From the IMG/VR virus record IMGVR_UViG_3300025543_000036, positions 1-54,081 of that record: 54,081 nt of DNA. One strand, written 5' to 3'. The first letter of the stretch is position 1. Each line of letters opens with the position of its first letter. The position numbers were made by a program, and so were the translations under genes. The stretch comes from a virus. A model generated the notes under the pieces. The model was not told the origin of the DNA and searched no databases. It worked only from the letters and a program-made list of their open reading frames with translations. Of this stretch, positions 32,702 through 39,199 are shown one piece after another.

Positions 32702-34297
32702 TTAAACTCGCCAGTATGCAACTCGCTTTTGATTTCTATGTCCTTGATCATCCTCCCAATCAGGATCATCAGGATGCTCTAAACGCCAGCTATCTTTTAC
32801 ATAATGTATTGCCATTGTCATGGCGTCAACCTGATCATCATGTTTACCATATGGAAACATTATCATCTCTTCGTAAAGTTCTGTTGACCAACCCTTTCCT
32901 TCTGGTAGCCATACCCTTCCTGACTCTAGCATAGGAGATGCAGAAATAACTCTGCTAACCTTATCTCTATCAGGAGTATACTCTAGTACAGGCAAACCAC
33001 TTCTACGCATGTCCTGTATCAAAGACTGACCACTGGCCTTCTTTTCTACGAGACAAAAGTCTGGCCTATGTTTCTTGTATTCTTCTTGTGCTATACGTCT
33101 TAGATCAGGATACTCGTATCTGCCTCTTTTACTTCCTAGTAGAATAATATTAGAGGCTACGTTTTCTTCTCCTGTTTCAAGATCATCATCATGGAAATAG
33201 AATATACCCCATGTTTGTATCACTGAATAGTCTGCGGTTGTCTTTGTGGAGAACGCTGTGTCATATGTCTGTAGAATAAAGTCACAGCCAGGAGGGTCGC
33301 CATAGTCCCACCAGTTAACCCAATCCTTCTTAATCAAGCTACCTTCATCAGGAGTAGGATTCTGCATATACAGGCTTTCCCAGTACTTTGATCCATTGGT
33401 AGCTCTTATCTCCATCTCATCTTGTCTTAGTATTTCATCGCTTTTCCATTCAGGAAAGTAACTTGTTCCTACAGGCAAGCCTAGTAACTTACTAGAATCT
33501 TCGTCTACCCATGCAGGTATACTGACTACATCCCAGCGCATCTCTGTATCTATATCAAACTTCTCTTGCTGCTTCAGCAGCCACCCGCAAAGATCATCAT
33601 AATGATAACGGGTATTAATAATAATTATTGCACCATTAGGCATGATACGTGTGCGTAAACCTGATGGCCACCATTCCTTGATATACCTTCTACCTGCATC
33701 AGAGAAACTATCTTCTTCTGACATTGCATCATCAAGGATAGCTACATGTGCGCCACGACCTGCGATCTGACTACGAACACCCGCAGCATAGTAGCTACCA
33801 TTCAGGTTTGTCTTCCACTTACCTGCTGCCCGTACATCCTGTCTGAGGTTTACCCCAGGAAACATATCTGTAAATTCTTCTGTTCCTACTATGTCTCTGA
33901 CTGATCTACCAAAGTCACTAGATAGTTGATCCGAGTGACTGACTGTCAGTATCTCATGGTTAGGATTTTTACCTATGTACCATGCAGGGAATAACTTAGA
34001 ACATATTACTGACTTACTGCTACGAGGAGGGAGAAACACCATGAGGCGTTTGATCTTTCCTTCTACCACCTTCTGCAGTTTGTCTGATATAACTTCAATA
34101 TGCTTACCCATCTCCCAATCAGATACCAGCGTAGGTGCTACTAACTTAACAAAGGTAAGGAAATCTTTCTTAGACTTCTGCGAAGTTAATTCTTTTAGAT
34201 TGTTTCTTATCTGAAGAAGAGCAGCATATTTAAACTCTTGTTCCTGTATAGCCTGTTGTTGTTTAGCAGTTAGCTGCTCTTCCTCTTGTTCTGTCAT
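32702..34297 (-). CDS. terL: Terminase large subunit
   Basis: A 531-residue packaging ATPase-nuclease. Motifs: Walker A-like FLPPRSSKSV (88-97), Walker B VAILDDAMSEED, the motor coupling region IIIINTRYHYDDLCG, then nuclease residues in ILQTYDTAFSTKTTADYSVI and the C-terminal HDDQVDAMTMAIHY. It cuts and translocates DNA into the prohead through the portal. Length and motif order are normal. The partner small subunit gene is far away at 5325-5858. Confidence 0.93.
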   Translation of the reverse strand: MTEQEEEQLTAKQQQAIQEQEFKYAALLQIRNNLKELTSQKSKKDFLTFVKLVAPTLVSDWEMGKHIEVISDKLQKVVEGKIKRLMVFLPPRSSKSVICSKLFPAWYIGKNPNHEILTVSHSDQLSSDFGRSVRDIVGTEEFTDMFPGVNLRQDVRAAGKWKTNLNGSYYAAGVRSQIAGRGAHVAILDDAMSEEDSFSDAGRRYIKEWWPSGLRTRIMPNGAIIIINTRYHYDDLCGWLLKQQEKFDIDTEMRWDVVSIPAWVDEDSSKLLGLPVGTSYFPEWKSDEILRQDEMEIRATNGSKYWESLYMQNPTPDEGSLIKKDWVNWWDYGDPPGCDFILQTYDTAFSTKTTADYSVIQTWGIFYFHDDDLETGEENVASNIILLGSKRGRYEYPDLRRIAQEEYKKHRPDFCLVEKKASGQSLIQDMRRSGLPVLEYTPDRDKVSRVISASPMLESGRVWLPEGKGWSTELYEEMIMFPYGKHDDQVDAMTMAIHYVKDSWRLEHPDDPDWEDDQGHRNQKRVAYWRV

Positions 34298-34303
34298 GTT
34301 AAT

Positions 34304-34549
34304 TTAAACTTCTTGTTGATCTGAACAAATAATTTGTCTTACTGGCTTACCCTCAAATCTAGAAGACGCATATTCTCTTATACCATCTACGTTCTTCCAC
34401 ATATAAGTATAACAACTTTCTTGCGTTCTAAAAGTTAGAGGCTTTCCCTGATGATGAGTGATAACCAATGCATCTTCTTCACCAGTTAATGGATATACCT
34501 CTTGATCTGTACCAAGACCTAGAACCATGAAAACGACTATCTTCCACAT
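34304..34549 (-). CDS. Small protein with N-terminal hydrophobic segment
   Basis: An 81-residue protein with a short hydrophobic N-terminus (KIVVFMVLGLG) that might be a signal anchor, two later cysteines and KPLTFRTQESCYTYMWKNVD. Similar small exported proteins precede terminase in some marine phages. Its ATG overlaps nothing but follows the Cys-rich peptide gene by 1 base. The function is unknown. Confidence 0.6.
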   Translation of the reverse strand: MWKIVVFMVLGLGTDQEVYPLTGEEDALVITHHQGKPLTFRTQESCYTYMWKNVDGIREYASSRFEGKPVRQIICSDQQEV

Positions 34550-34550
34550 T

Positions 34551-34679
34551 TTACTTTCCTTTTTGTTTTGCTGCTCTTTCTTCTCTACAGCATCTGCAGT
34601 TACAGTCTCCCTCTTTATGTTCTACATGAAGTTTCCCACAAGTACAATAGTCTTTATTGTTATCGCAATCTTTTTTCAT
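34551..34679 (-). CDS. Cysteine-rich 42-residue peptide
   Basis: A short frame with a strong ribosome site (AGGAGAT, 9 bases before the ATG). It encodes MKKDCDNNKDYCTCGKLHVE, then HKEGDCNCRCCREERAAKQK and GK. Seven cysteines and two histidines in CTCG and CNCRCC patterns suggest a metal-binding miniature zinc-ribbon or metallothionein-like peptide. It is the first gene of the minus arm, directly behind the divergent promoter region, so it is likely made in quantity. A strong SD and immediate coupling to 34549 support coding. Confidence 0.68.
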   Translation of the reverse strand: MKKDCDNNKDYCTCGKLHVEHKEGDCNCRCCREERAAKQKGK

Positions 34680-34710
34680 AATGACAATATCTCCTGAACA
34701 TCAAAATAAT

Positions 34711-34739
34711 ATTTTAACACCCTCTTCTTGTGAAGACAA
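34711..34739 (-). promoter_or_regulatory. Putative promoter of the minus-strand (virion) arm
   Basis: Minus-strand TTGTCT (34739-34734), a 17-base spacer and TAAAAT (34716-34711), with the first ribosome site about 20 bases beyond. It is the best candidate to start the virion operon. Its -35 lies inside the first of two direct repeats. Confidence 0.5.
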
Positions 34740-34767
34740 CAAAAGTACCTTTTCTTGCGAAGACAAC
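34725..34767. repeat. Two 16-base direct repeats at the virion promoter
   Basis: TTCTTGTGAAGACAAC (34725-34740) and TTCTTGCGAAGACAAC (34752-34767) differ at one base and lie 27 bases apart, about 2.6 helical turns. Each contains a small inverted repeat (TTC...GAA). The first covers the -35 box of the minus-strand promoter, so they may be operator or activator sites. Confidence 0.6.
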
Positions 34768-34792
34768 CAAGGCTATCTTATATGGTAGCGAA

Positions 34793-34808
34793 GTTGCATT
34801 TATGCAAC
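34793..34808. promoter_or_regulatory. 16-base inverted repeat between divergent promoters
   Basis: GTTGCAT-TT-ATGCAAC is an exact inverted repeat centred about 48 bases before the plus-strand -35 box at 34845. It may be a regulator-binding site. A T-rich tract follows on the plus strand, so a terminator of upstream plus-strand transcription is another reading. Confidence 0.45.
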
Positions 34809-34844
34809 ACTAAGATATTATTTTTATTTTTTTATTATTTTTTC

Positions 34845-34873
34845 TTGATAATATTATTTTTGTCTGTTATAAT
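34845..34873 (+). promoter_or_regulatory. Near-consensus sigma-70 promoter
   Basis: TTGATA (34845-34850), a 17-base spacer and TATAAT (34868-34873). It is among the best sigma-70 matches in the window. Transcription would begin near 34880 and run into the strong terminator at 35071-35106. Confidence 0.65.
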
Positions 34874-34879
34874 TATATA

Positions 34880-35106
34880 TATAGAGATACTACAGAGTAG
34901 AAATTCTAACAGCAGTTAGAAGATAATAAATAATAATAATAAAAATAAAGTTAGAATATCTGTTACATAGAGTTTATATAATTTATATATAGCGATATAA
35001 TAAGAAAGTTTAACAAGCCTTATTTTTAGAATTAATTTTACTGTACGTGAATTGCTAAAAATAAACTAAGGGGGTGTTTCCTAGATTGGATGCACCCCTT
35101 TTTTTG
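34880..35106 (+). ncRNA. Candidate small non-coding RNA
   Basis: Between the promoter at 34845-34873 and the terminator at 35071-35106 lies about 225 bases with no ATG-started frame and no ribosome site. The 5' part holds an exact hairpin TTCTAAC-AGCA-GTTAGAA (34904-34921), and GTTAGAA occurs again near 34950. The middle is AT-rich. The promoter-hairpin-terminator layout suggests a discrete early transcript. Alternatively it is an untranslated leader cut off by attenuation before the early genes. Confidence 0.5.
35071..35106 (+). terminator. Strong rho-independent terminator
   Basis: GGGGTG (35071-35076) pairs with CACCCC (35093-35098), with extra inner pairing TCC/GGA, followed by seven T residues (35099-35105). 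It is the clearest terminator in the window. Confidence 0.8.
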
Positions 35107-35126
35107 TTTAAATTTTAGTAGGTTTA

Positions 35127-35339
35127 TCAAGCCTTGTATTTTTGGTCTGTATATGTCATAGGCATATATATATAAAACAGCAAAGCAAAATTTTTTTGCA
35201 GGGGTATAGCTAAAAAAATCTCTAGAAAATCCATAGAGCGTTTAGCGTTTCCTTTTTTAAATGCTTCGGCGCCACACGAAAGCTTATTCAATTGAGCATC
35301 GTTAAGATTATGCAGACGCTTGTTTAGGTCGTCGATCTT
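35127..35339 (-). other. Open frame without a clear start, possible gene remnant
   Basis: On the minus strand, 70 codons are open between a TAA (35342-35340) and a TGA (35129-35127). The translation begins KIDDLNKRLHNLNDAQLNKL and continues SCGAEAFKKGNAKRSMDFLE, which looks protein-like. The only ATG giving more than a few residues is at 35234 (35 residues), and TTG at 35291 is possible; neither has a convincing ribosome site. It may be a decayed gene, a non-ATG gene or chance. Confidence 0.3.
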
Positions 35340-35491
35340 TTACAGAAGGGGTGGGTCTTCTTAAATAACATACCCCCTACCCATCCCCAGAAATCCCCCA
35401 TTCATCTATACAGCTAATGAATAACCTGTTCGTTAAACCGCTAGGCATATGCTTAGGCGTTTGTCAATAACAATGATTATAAAAAAAAGTG

Positions 35492-35507
35492 TAAATTAAT
35501 TAATTTA
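35492..35507. promoter_or_regulatory. 16-base AT palindrome next to the early promoter
   Basis: TAAATTAATTAATTTA reads the same on both strands and ends 4 bases before the TTGACG box at 35512. It could be an UP-like element or a protein-binding site. Confidence 0.4.
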
Positions 35508-35511
35508 GTTA

Positions 35512-35542
35512 TTGACGTCCATCTCCTCATGTGTTCTATTAT
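35512..35542 (+). promoter_or_regulatory. Putative early promoter
   Basis: TTGACG (35512-35517) is followed by TCTATT at 17 bases or TATTAT at 19 bases, with AT-rich DNA directly upstream. It precedes the first early gene by about 50 bases. The -10 is not ideal. Confidence 0.45.
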
Positions 35543-35565
35543 GAATACACCAAGTTAAAACATTA

Positions 35566-35582
35566 ACCACCACCAAAGGAAA
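35566..35582 (+). repeat. Duplicated leader sequence, copy 1
   Basis: The 17 bases ACCACCACCAAAGGAAA are identical to 35978-35994. Both copies end 6-7 bases before an ATG (35589 and 36002), and AAAGGAAA serves as the ribosome site. A shared translation enhancer or a duplicated control segment is likely. Confidence 0.6.
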
Positions 35583-35588
35583 AAGACA

Positions 35589-35726
35589 ATGGAAACGTAC
35601 AAGATGACAATACAAGAAGCGCTAAAAGATCAACCCGAGCTATTAGAGAAAGTAATGGAAGTAGTAATCGAAAACGATATGAAAAAAGAAATAGCGCAAA
35701 TTGTAGCGAAAAACGAAAGGAATTAA
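35589..35726 (+). CDS. Small early protein, unknown
   Basis: A 45-residue frame (METYKMTIQEALKDQPELLE, helical and charged). It has the duplicated AAAGGAAA leader and is followed 4 bases later by the next gene. As the first early gene it may be a host-takeover protein; no family is recognised. Confidence 0.6.
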   Translation: METYKMTIQEALKDQPELLEKVMEVVIENDMKKEIAQIVAKNERN

Positions 35727-35730
35727 AGCA

Positions 35731-35943
35731 ATGGACAAATATTTACCTTACGCTATATATGATCACTGTATGGAAAAACCTGCCTCTGTTCAATCTTTAC
35801 TATTCTCACAGATGGCTACAAATCCTAGCACCTTTAAATTATCTAGTGAAGCGGTAGAGAAAATAGAAAAAAGAAGTGATTTCAAAAACAAGCTATTAGC
35901 TGCAATAGAATACGCACTTAAAGAAAAATTGGTGCAATACTAA
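35731..35943 (+). CDS. Small early protein, unknown
   Basis: A 70-residue helical protein (YLPYAIYDHCMEKPASVQSL, SSEAVEKIEKRSDFKNKLLA). It follows the first early gene closely and ends before a GC-rich hairpin. No family is recognised. Confidence 0.6.
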   Translation: MDKYLPYAIYDHCMEKPASVQSLLFSQMATNPSTFKLSSEAVEKIEKRSDFKNKLLAAIEYALKEKLVQY

Positions 35944-35952
35944 GCTAACTAG

Positions 35953-35974
35953 GGGGAGGTGTAAAAGCCTCCCC
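35953..35974 (+). terminator. Perfect 7-bp GC hairpin between early genes
   Basis: GGGGAGG (35953-35959), loop of 8, CCTCCCC (35968-35974). No T-run follows; the duplicated leader begins 4 bases later. It may be a processing or partial attenuation signal. Confidence 0.45.
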
Positions 35975-35977
35975 ACT

Positions 35978-35994
35978 ACCACCACCAAAGGAAA
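35978..35994 (+). repeat. Duplicated leader sequence, copy 2
   Basis: Identical to 35566-35582 and placed 7 bases before the ATG at 36002. Confidence 0.6.
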
Positions 35995-36001
35995 GAAGCA
36001 A

Positions 36002-36199
36002 ATGACTATTATAGTAAAAAACCCAAAGCAAATGAATATCGTGGTAAAAAATCGAGAAGTATACGGGAATGTTTTAACGTATCCAATCTGCAAAAAAGCG
36101 CTAACCTTTGCAAAAATATCAGGACATAAGACGTTAACCCGTGCAACGCTGCAAAGTATCACAGAACTAGGCTATGAGGTTATATATTCAAATGATTAA
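36002..36199 (+). CDS. Small early protein, unknown
   Basis: A 65-residue basic protein (MTIIVKNPKQMNIVVKNREV) with an internal near-repeat (IIVKNPKQ / IVVKNREV) and a C-terminal helix-strand. It has the duplicated leader and overlaps the next small membrane peptide gene by 8 bases. No family is recognised. Confidence 0.6.
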   Translation: MTIIVKNPKQMNIVVKNREVYGNVLTYPICKKALTFAKISGHKTLTRATLQSITELGYEVIYSND

Positions 36200-36287
36200 T
36201 ATAAACACTTTAATTCTTGCAATCGTGGTCACAATGGTTATGCTAGGCATACATTCAATATCTGAATACTTTTTAAATGGAGCTTAA
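36192..36287 (+). CDS. 31-residue membrane peptide
   Basis: A short frame, MININTLILAIVVTMVMLGI and a short polar tail, essentially one transmembrane helix. It is packed between two early genes. Tiny membrane peptides of this kind are common in phage early regions, but coding evidence is limited to position and hydrophobicity. Confidence 0.45.
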   Translation: MININTLILAIVVTMVMLGIHSISEYFLNGA

Positions 36288-36290
36288 AAA

Positions 36291-36533
36291 ATGAATACGA
36301 TATACGTCAACGGCATAAAAACAAAATTTAAATACTCTAATGGCGGTAGCTATGAGACAAATCAAAACAATAAAAAGAACGGCGTTCAGGCTGTCTTTAT
36401 ATGGGGTAAAGATATCAATGGTCGATCTTGCCCCACAAGTCATATAAGTTTACCGCTTGGAATGTTTCAAACCGGCGGCACTTGCAACATGTATGGTACG
36501 AAATACACAATTAAACGAAGGGACTTAGTATAA
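36291..36533 (+). CDS. Small early protein, unknown
   Basis: An 80-residue protein (NTIYVNGIKTKFKYSNGGSY, CPTSHISLPLGMFQTGGTCN), beta-rich with two cysteines. Its stop shares TAATG with the next gene, suggesting co-translation with the 230-residue protein. No family is recognised. Confidence 0.62.
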   Translation: MNTIYVNGIKTKFKYSNGGSYETNQNNKKNGVQAVFIWGKDINGRSCPTSHISLPLGMFQTGGTCNMYGTKYTIKRRDLV

Positions 36534-37225
36534 TGGCAAAGGTAAACGGACTTAAACTATTAGGCGTAGGCAATAATGCTAAGACAATCAAGGGCGATGG
36601 TTCGGAATATCTAACCGCTATCATGTATCTATTACCCGACGATTTCCTTTGCCCGATGGCGCGACTTGCGGGATGTAAGGCGGGTTGTCTTAATACCGCC
36701 GGTCGTGGTGCGTTTAACAACGTGCAAGCGGCAAGACACAGAAAGTCTAAGCTACTGTTACAAGTTCCAGAAGAATTTAACACGCTATTGCGTAAGGATT
36801 TAGATAGGTTTCAGAAGTATTGCGAACGTAAAAGCATACAGCCTGTCGTGCGATTGAATGGGACAAGCGACTATAACTGGCTAAAGATTATTAGGGATTA
36901 CCCTGCTATTCAGTTTTACGACTATACGAAGGTTTATAATCGAGTGGCTAAAGACTGGCCGGATAACTATCACTTAACCTTGTCTTATTCAGAAGCGAAC
37001 GAAACATATAGAGACAAGGTTATAGAGTACGCCAACAACTATGGTGCTAACATGGCAGTCGTGTTTAGGGATAAAAATAATATTCCTAAGAAGTTTTTAG
37101 GCCGCAAGGTCATTGATGGCGATAAGGACGACATGCGCTTTCTCGATCCATCTAATGTTGTGGTGGCACTGTACGCCAAGGGCAAGGCTAAGAAAGATGC
37201 AAGCGGATTTGTTATCGACGCATAA
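36533..37225 (+). CDS. Conserved phage protein, three-Cys, barrel-like, unknown function
   Basis: A 230-residue protein. An N-terminal cysteine cluster (Cys40, Cys48, Cys52 in FLCPMARLAGCKAGCLNTAG) is followed by GRGAFNNVQAARHRKSKLLL and alternating strands and helices: QPVVRLNGTSDYNWL, IQFYDYTKVYNR, NYHLTLSYSEAN, NMAVVFRDKN, DMRFLDPSNVVVALYAKGKA. I recognise this as a family common in phages, but without a known role. The strand-helix order would fit a TIM-barrel. The gene is visibly GC-richer than its small neighbours, suggesting separate origin. Confidence 0.7.
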   Translation: MAKVNGLKLLGVGNNAKTIKGDGSEYLTAIMYLLPDDFLCPMARLAGCKAGCLNTAGRGAFNNVQAARHRKSKLLLQVPEEFNTLLRKDLDRFQKYCERKSIQPVVRLNGTSDYNWLKIIRDYPAIQFYDYTKVYNRVAKDWPDNYHLTLSYSEANETYRDKVIEYANNYGANMAVVFRDKNNIPKKFLGRKVIDGDKDDMRFLDPSNVVVALYAKGKAKKDASGFVIDA

Positions 37226-37248
37226 CTTTAACTCAGGAGAATAAGACA

Positions 37249-37398
37249 ATGGCTATTAAATATTATGCAAGCGATTTCGATAGAATGGAAGATCAGCACT
37301 TTAACAACTCGCCTGATATAGGCATAACTAAAAAAGACGTTAAGCAATGGATCGAATATATTATGAAAGAAGAAGAAGAAAATGAAACCGCGCCTTAA
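37249..37398 (+). CDS. Small acidic early protein
   Basis: A 49-residue frame (MAIKYYASDFDRMEDQHFNN, ending in EEEENETAP). AGGAGA lies 8 bases before the ATG. No family is recognised. Confidence 0.58.
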   Translation: MAIKYYASDFDRMEDQHFNNSPDIGITKKDVKQWIEYIMKEEEENETAP

Positions 37399-37452
37399 TT
37401 ATGACACATTCATAGCTATAATGGAATTAGAAACTAATAGAGAGATAGACCA

Positions 37453-37716
37453 ATGCCCACAAATTTTATACTCAAGTGCGATGACTGCAACGGTACTGGA
37501 GAGATACGATACGGCGACCATGGTGGCGCAGAAGGTACAGCACACCCGTGTGAATGTTGTGAAGGGACAGGCGTCAAATGGTTCAGCGACTACTATCCTA
37601 CATGGGGCGATCTATTGTTAGATGTACCCAATGCAATGACGCTGAAGCAATGCCGCAATGTATTAGGTACTGAACCAAATTGGCCGCCTGAGAAAACAAT
37701 ACAAGGAGACTTTTAG
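37453..37716 (+). CDS. Free-standing DnaJ-type zinc-finger protein
   Basis: An 87-residue protein with two CxxCxGxG repeats, CDDCNGTG (near residues 9-16) and CECCEGTG (near 34-41), the zinc-binding module of the DnaJ central domain. A short C-terminal region follows (YPTWGDLLLDVPNAMTLKQC). It has no J domain, so it cannot stimulate DnaK by itself; a small RNA- or protein-binding role is possible. Similar Cys-rich proteins occur in phage early regions. Confidence 0.78.
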   Translation: MPTNFILKCDDCNGTGEIRYGDHGGAEGTAHPCECCEGTGVKWFSDYYPTWGDLLLDVPNAMTLKQCRNVLGTEPNWPPEKTIQGDF

Positions 37717-37718
37717 AT

Positions 37719-37913
37719 ATGGAAAAGAAGCTAATAAATTTAGTAGAGAGACAACGTCCACTAGCTGCCGGTGGGATGCAGTATCTCTATGAAGTATCAA
37801 CCCTACGCAATACATGTGAATTTCACATAGGCGAAGTAGTAAAACCGGCAAAGGTGCGCGCCATGTGTATGGATAGGGATAGCTATAGAGTAACAATAAG
37901 AGGCAATGGCTAA
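37719..37913 (+). CDS. Small early protein, unknown
   Basis: A 64-residue protein (EKKLINLVERQRPLAAGGMQ, EFHIGEVVKPAKVRAMCMDR). AAGGAG lies upstream. It shares TAATG with the next gene. Confidence 0.58.
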   Translation: MEKKLINLVERQRPLAAGGMQYLYEVSTLRNTCEFHIGEVVKPAKVRAMCMDRDSYRVTIRGNG

Positions 37914-38230
37914 TGGTATGTAGAACAAAAAAGGATAGCTATGCAGATAAGATATTCGTAACCAATACATACTCTGCAATAGCACATGTGACTAGGCCAA
38001 AGGAGATACCCGTTAAAATGGAAAAAGAAAGAAGCATCATTGACAATAGCTCGGAATGGTACAACACCTTTATAGATGTTCGCTACCGGCTAGACAAAGA
38101 ATATGAAATAGTATGCAAGCGGTATGATATAGACCAGGATAATAGGATTTATAACAAGATAGAAGATGTATCGAGAGAGATAGCTAACGCAATACATTAT
38201 CAGGAAACTACTAACGCTAAACAATATTAG
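37913..38230 (+). CDS. Early protein, unknown
   Basis: A 105-residue protein, basic at the start and helical in the second half (RYRLDKEYEIVCKRYDIDQD, IEDVSREIANAIHYQET). It is coupled to the previous gene by TAATG. No family is recognised. Confidence 0.58.
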   Translation: MVCRTKKDSYADKIFVTNTYSAIAHVTRPKEIPVKMEKERSIIDNSSEWYNTFIDVRYRLDKEYEIVCKRYDIDQDNRIYNKIEDVSREIANAIHYQETTNAKQY

Positions 38231-38242
38231 AGGTAATAGATA

Positions 38243-38407
38243 ATGAGGGAAGTAAAGACCATCACAGATAATGATTTTGATTTAATAGAAGCAGCAGCAA
38301 AAATAATTTGGAGTGATGTACTGATAGGAGATTATAGGAATATAGATAGGCTACTAAGAGAACTACCAAAATCTAAGTTAAAAAAGTTTTTGAGTGAGGA
38401 AGTATAA
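38243..38407 (+). CDS. Small early protein, unknown
   Basis: A 54-residue helical frame (MREVKTITDNDFDLIEAAAK, RLLRELPKSKLKKFLSEE). AGGTAAT precedes the ATG, and TAATG joins it to the next frame. Confidence 0.52.
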   Translation: MREVKTITDNDFDLIEAAAKIIWSDVLIGDYRNIDRLLRELPKSKLKKFLSEEV

Positions 38408-38487
38408 TGGATGCTTTAATCTGGTTTATTCCCTTCACAATTCTAGGCGTAGTCTTATACAGAACTTGCCCCTTTAGATATTTTTAG
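38407..38487 (+). CDS. 26-residue membrane peptide
   Basis: A short frame, MDALIWFIPFTILGVVLYRT plus a short tail, with a single membrane helix. It is coupled by TAATG to the gene before. Evidence for expression is limited to position. Confidence 0.4.
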   Translation: MDALIWFIPFTILGVVLYRTCPFRYF

Positions 38488-38503
38488 AGTAGGAGTATTC
38501 ATA

Positions 38504-38692
38504 ATGTATAACATATTTGAGATAACATTTTATAAATGTGATGATGATGGCGAACCTATCACAGATAGCAAAGGAAATATAAAACTTTACAACCCAAAGG
38601 GTAGATGGAAAAGTTTAGAATATCTTTGTGAAGATACCGAGGACAATGATTTTGAGGAGCATAAACCATGCACGAATATAAATGTAGAATAA
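38504..38692 (+). CDS. Small acidic early protein
   Basis: A 62-residue protein (MYNIFEITFYKCDDDGEPIT, YLCEDTEDNDFEEHKPC) with a good AGGAG site. It overlaps the nuclease gene by 25 bases in another frame. Confidence 0.58.
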   Translation: MYNIFEITFYKCDDDGEPITDSKGNIKLYNPKGRWKSLEYLCEDTEDNDFEEHKPCTNINVE

Positions 38693-39198
38693 TTAGGGTA
38701 GTAGATGGCGACACGGTAGACGTTGATATTGATTTAGGTTTCGGAGTGTGGCTAAACAATCAACGTGTCCGGCTGTATGGAATAGATACGCCAGAATGTA
38801 GGACAAGGGATATAGAAGAGAAATACTTTGGCTTCATGGCGAAGGCTTTAGTTAAAGACTTCTTGCCAGAAGGATCAACGCAACGGCTATCGACACGGCT
38901 AAAGGGTAAAGGTAGAGGAAAATTTGGTAGGATACTGGGTGAATTCTGGGTCTATGATGCTTGGACAGATAGAGAGACAACTGTAAACAAAGCACTATTG
39001 GTAAGGAATTATGCGGTTAAGTATGACGGACAATCGAAAAAAGAAATAGAAGATAACCATAAATTAAATAGAGAAACTATTTGTAAGAGGTTAGGTTATG
39101 AGAAAGACTTCTTTAAAAACAAGTACTCCCCAGAGAAATACAAGAAGCAAAGAGAAGATATTATTTTACAGCCAGCGACTAAAACAAAAGGTAGTTGA
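38668..39198 (+). CDS. Staphylococcal nuclease-like endonuclease
   Basis: A 176-residue protein of the thermonuclease family. Residues 10-45 (RVVDGDTVDVDIDLGF and RVRLYGIDTPE) contain the calcium-binding Asp residues plus catalytic Arg35 and Glu43; Arg88 in KFGRILGEFW completes the active site, at nearly the same spacing as in the reference enzyme. It cuts DNA or RNA and, without a signal peptide, would act inside the host, perhaps in host DNA breakdown. The C-terminal 70 residues are basic and less conserved. Confidence 0.85.
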   Translation: MHEYKCRIIRVVDGDTVDVDIDLGFGVWLNNQRVRLYGIDTPECRTRDIEEKYFGFMAKALVKDFLPEGSTQRLSTRLKGKGRGKFGRILGEFWVYDAWTDRETTVNKALLVRNYAVKYDGQSKKEIEDNHKLNRETICKRLGYEKDFFKNKYSPEKYKKQREDIILQPATKTKGS

Positions 39199-39199
39199 C

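Larger units (their letters stand above)
35107..35588. other. Non-coding AT-rich region before the early genes
   Basis: About 480 bases between the terminator and the first plus-strand gene. It contains the minus-strand open frame described separately, TATATA tracts (about 35164-35174), an interrupted G/C-rich inverted repeat (about 35347-35387), the 8-base palindrome GCATATGC near 35447, the 16-base palindrome at 35492 and an early promoter candidate. No plus-strand gene is seen. The location at the divergence of the arms suits a replication origin, which I cannot confirm. Confidence 0.5.

Noticed and set aside
34880-35106. tRNA gene in the promoter-terminator interval
   Set aside because: No cloverleaf, anticodon arm or TTC loop can be drawn; the region is too AT-rich and unpaired.
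37382-37621. 79-residue plus-strand frame overlapping the DnaJ-type zinc-finger gene
   Set aside because: It lies mostly under a gene with clear CxxCxGxG motifs, lacks a ribosome site and has no protein-like pattern.
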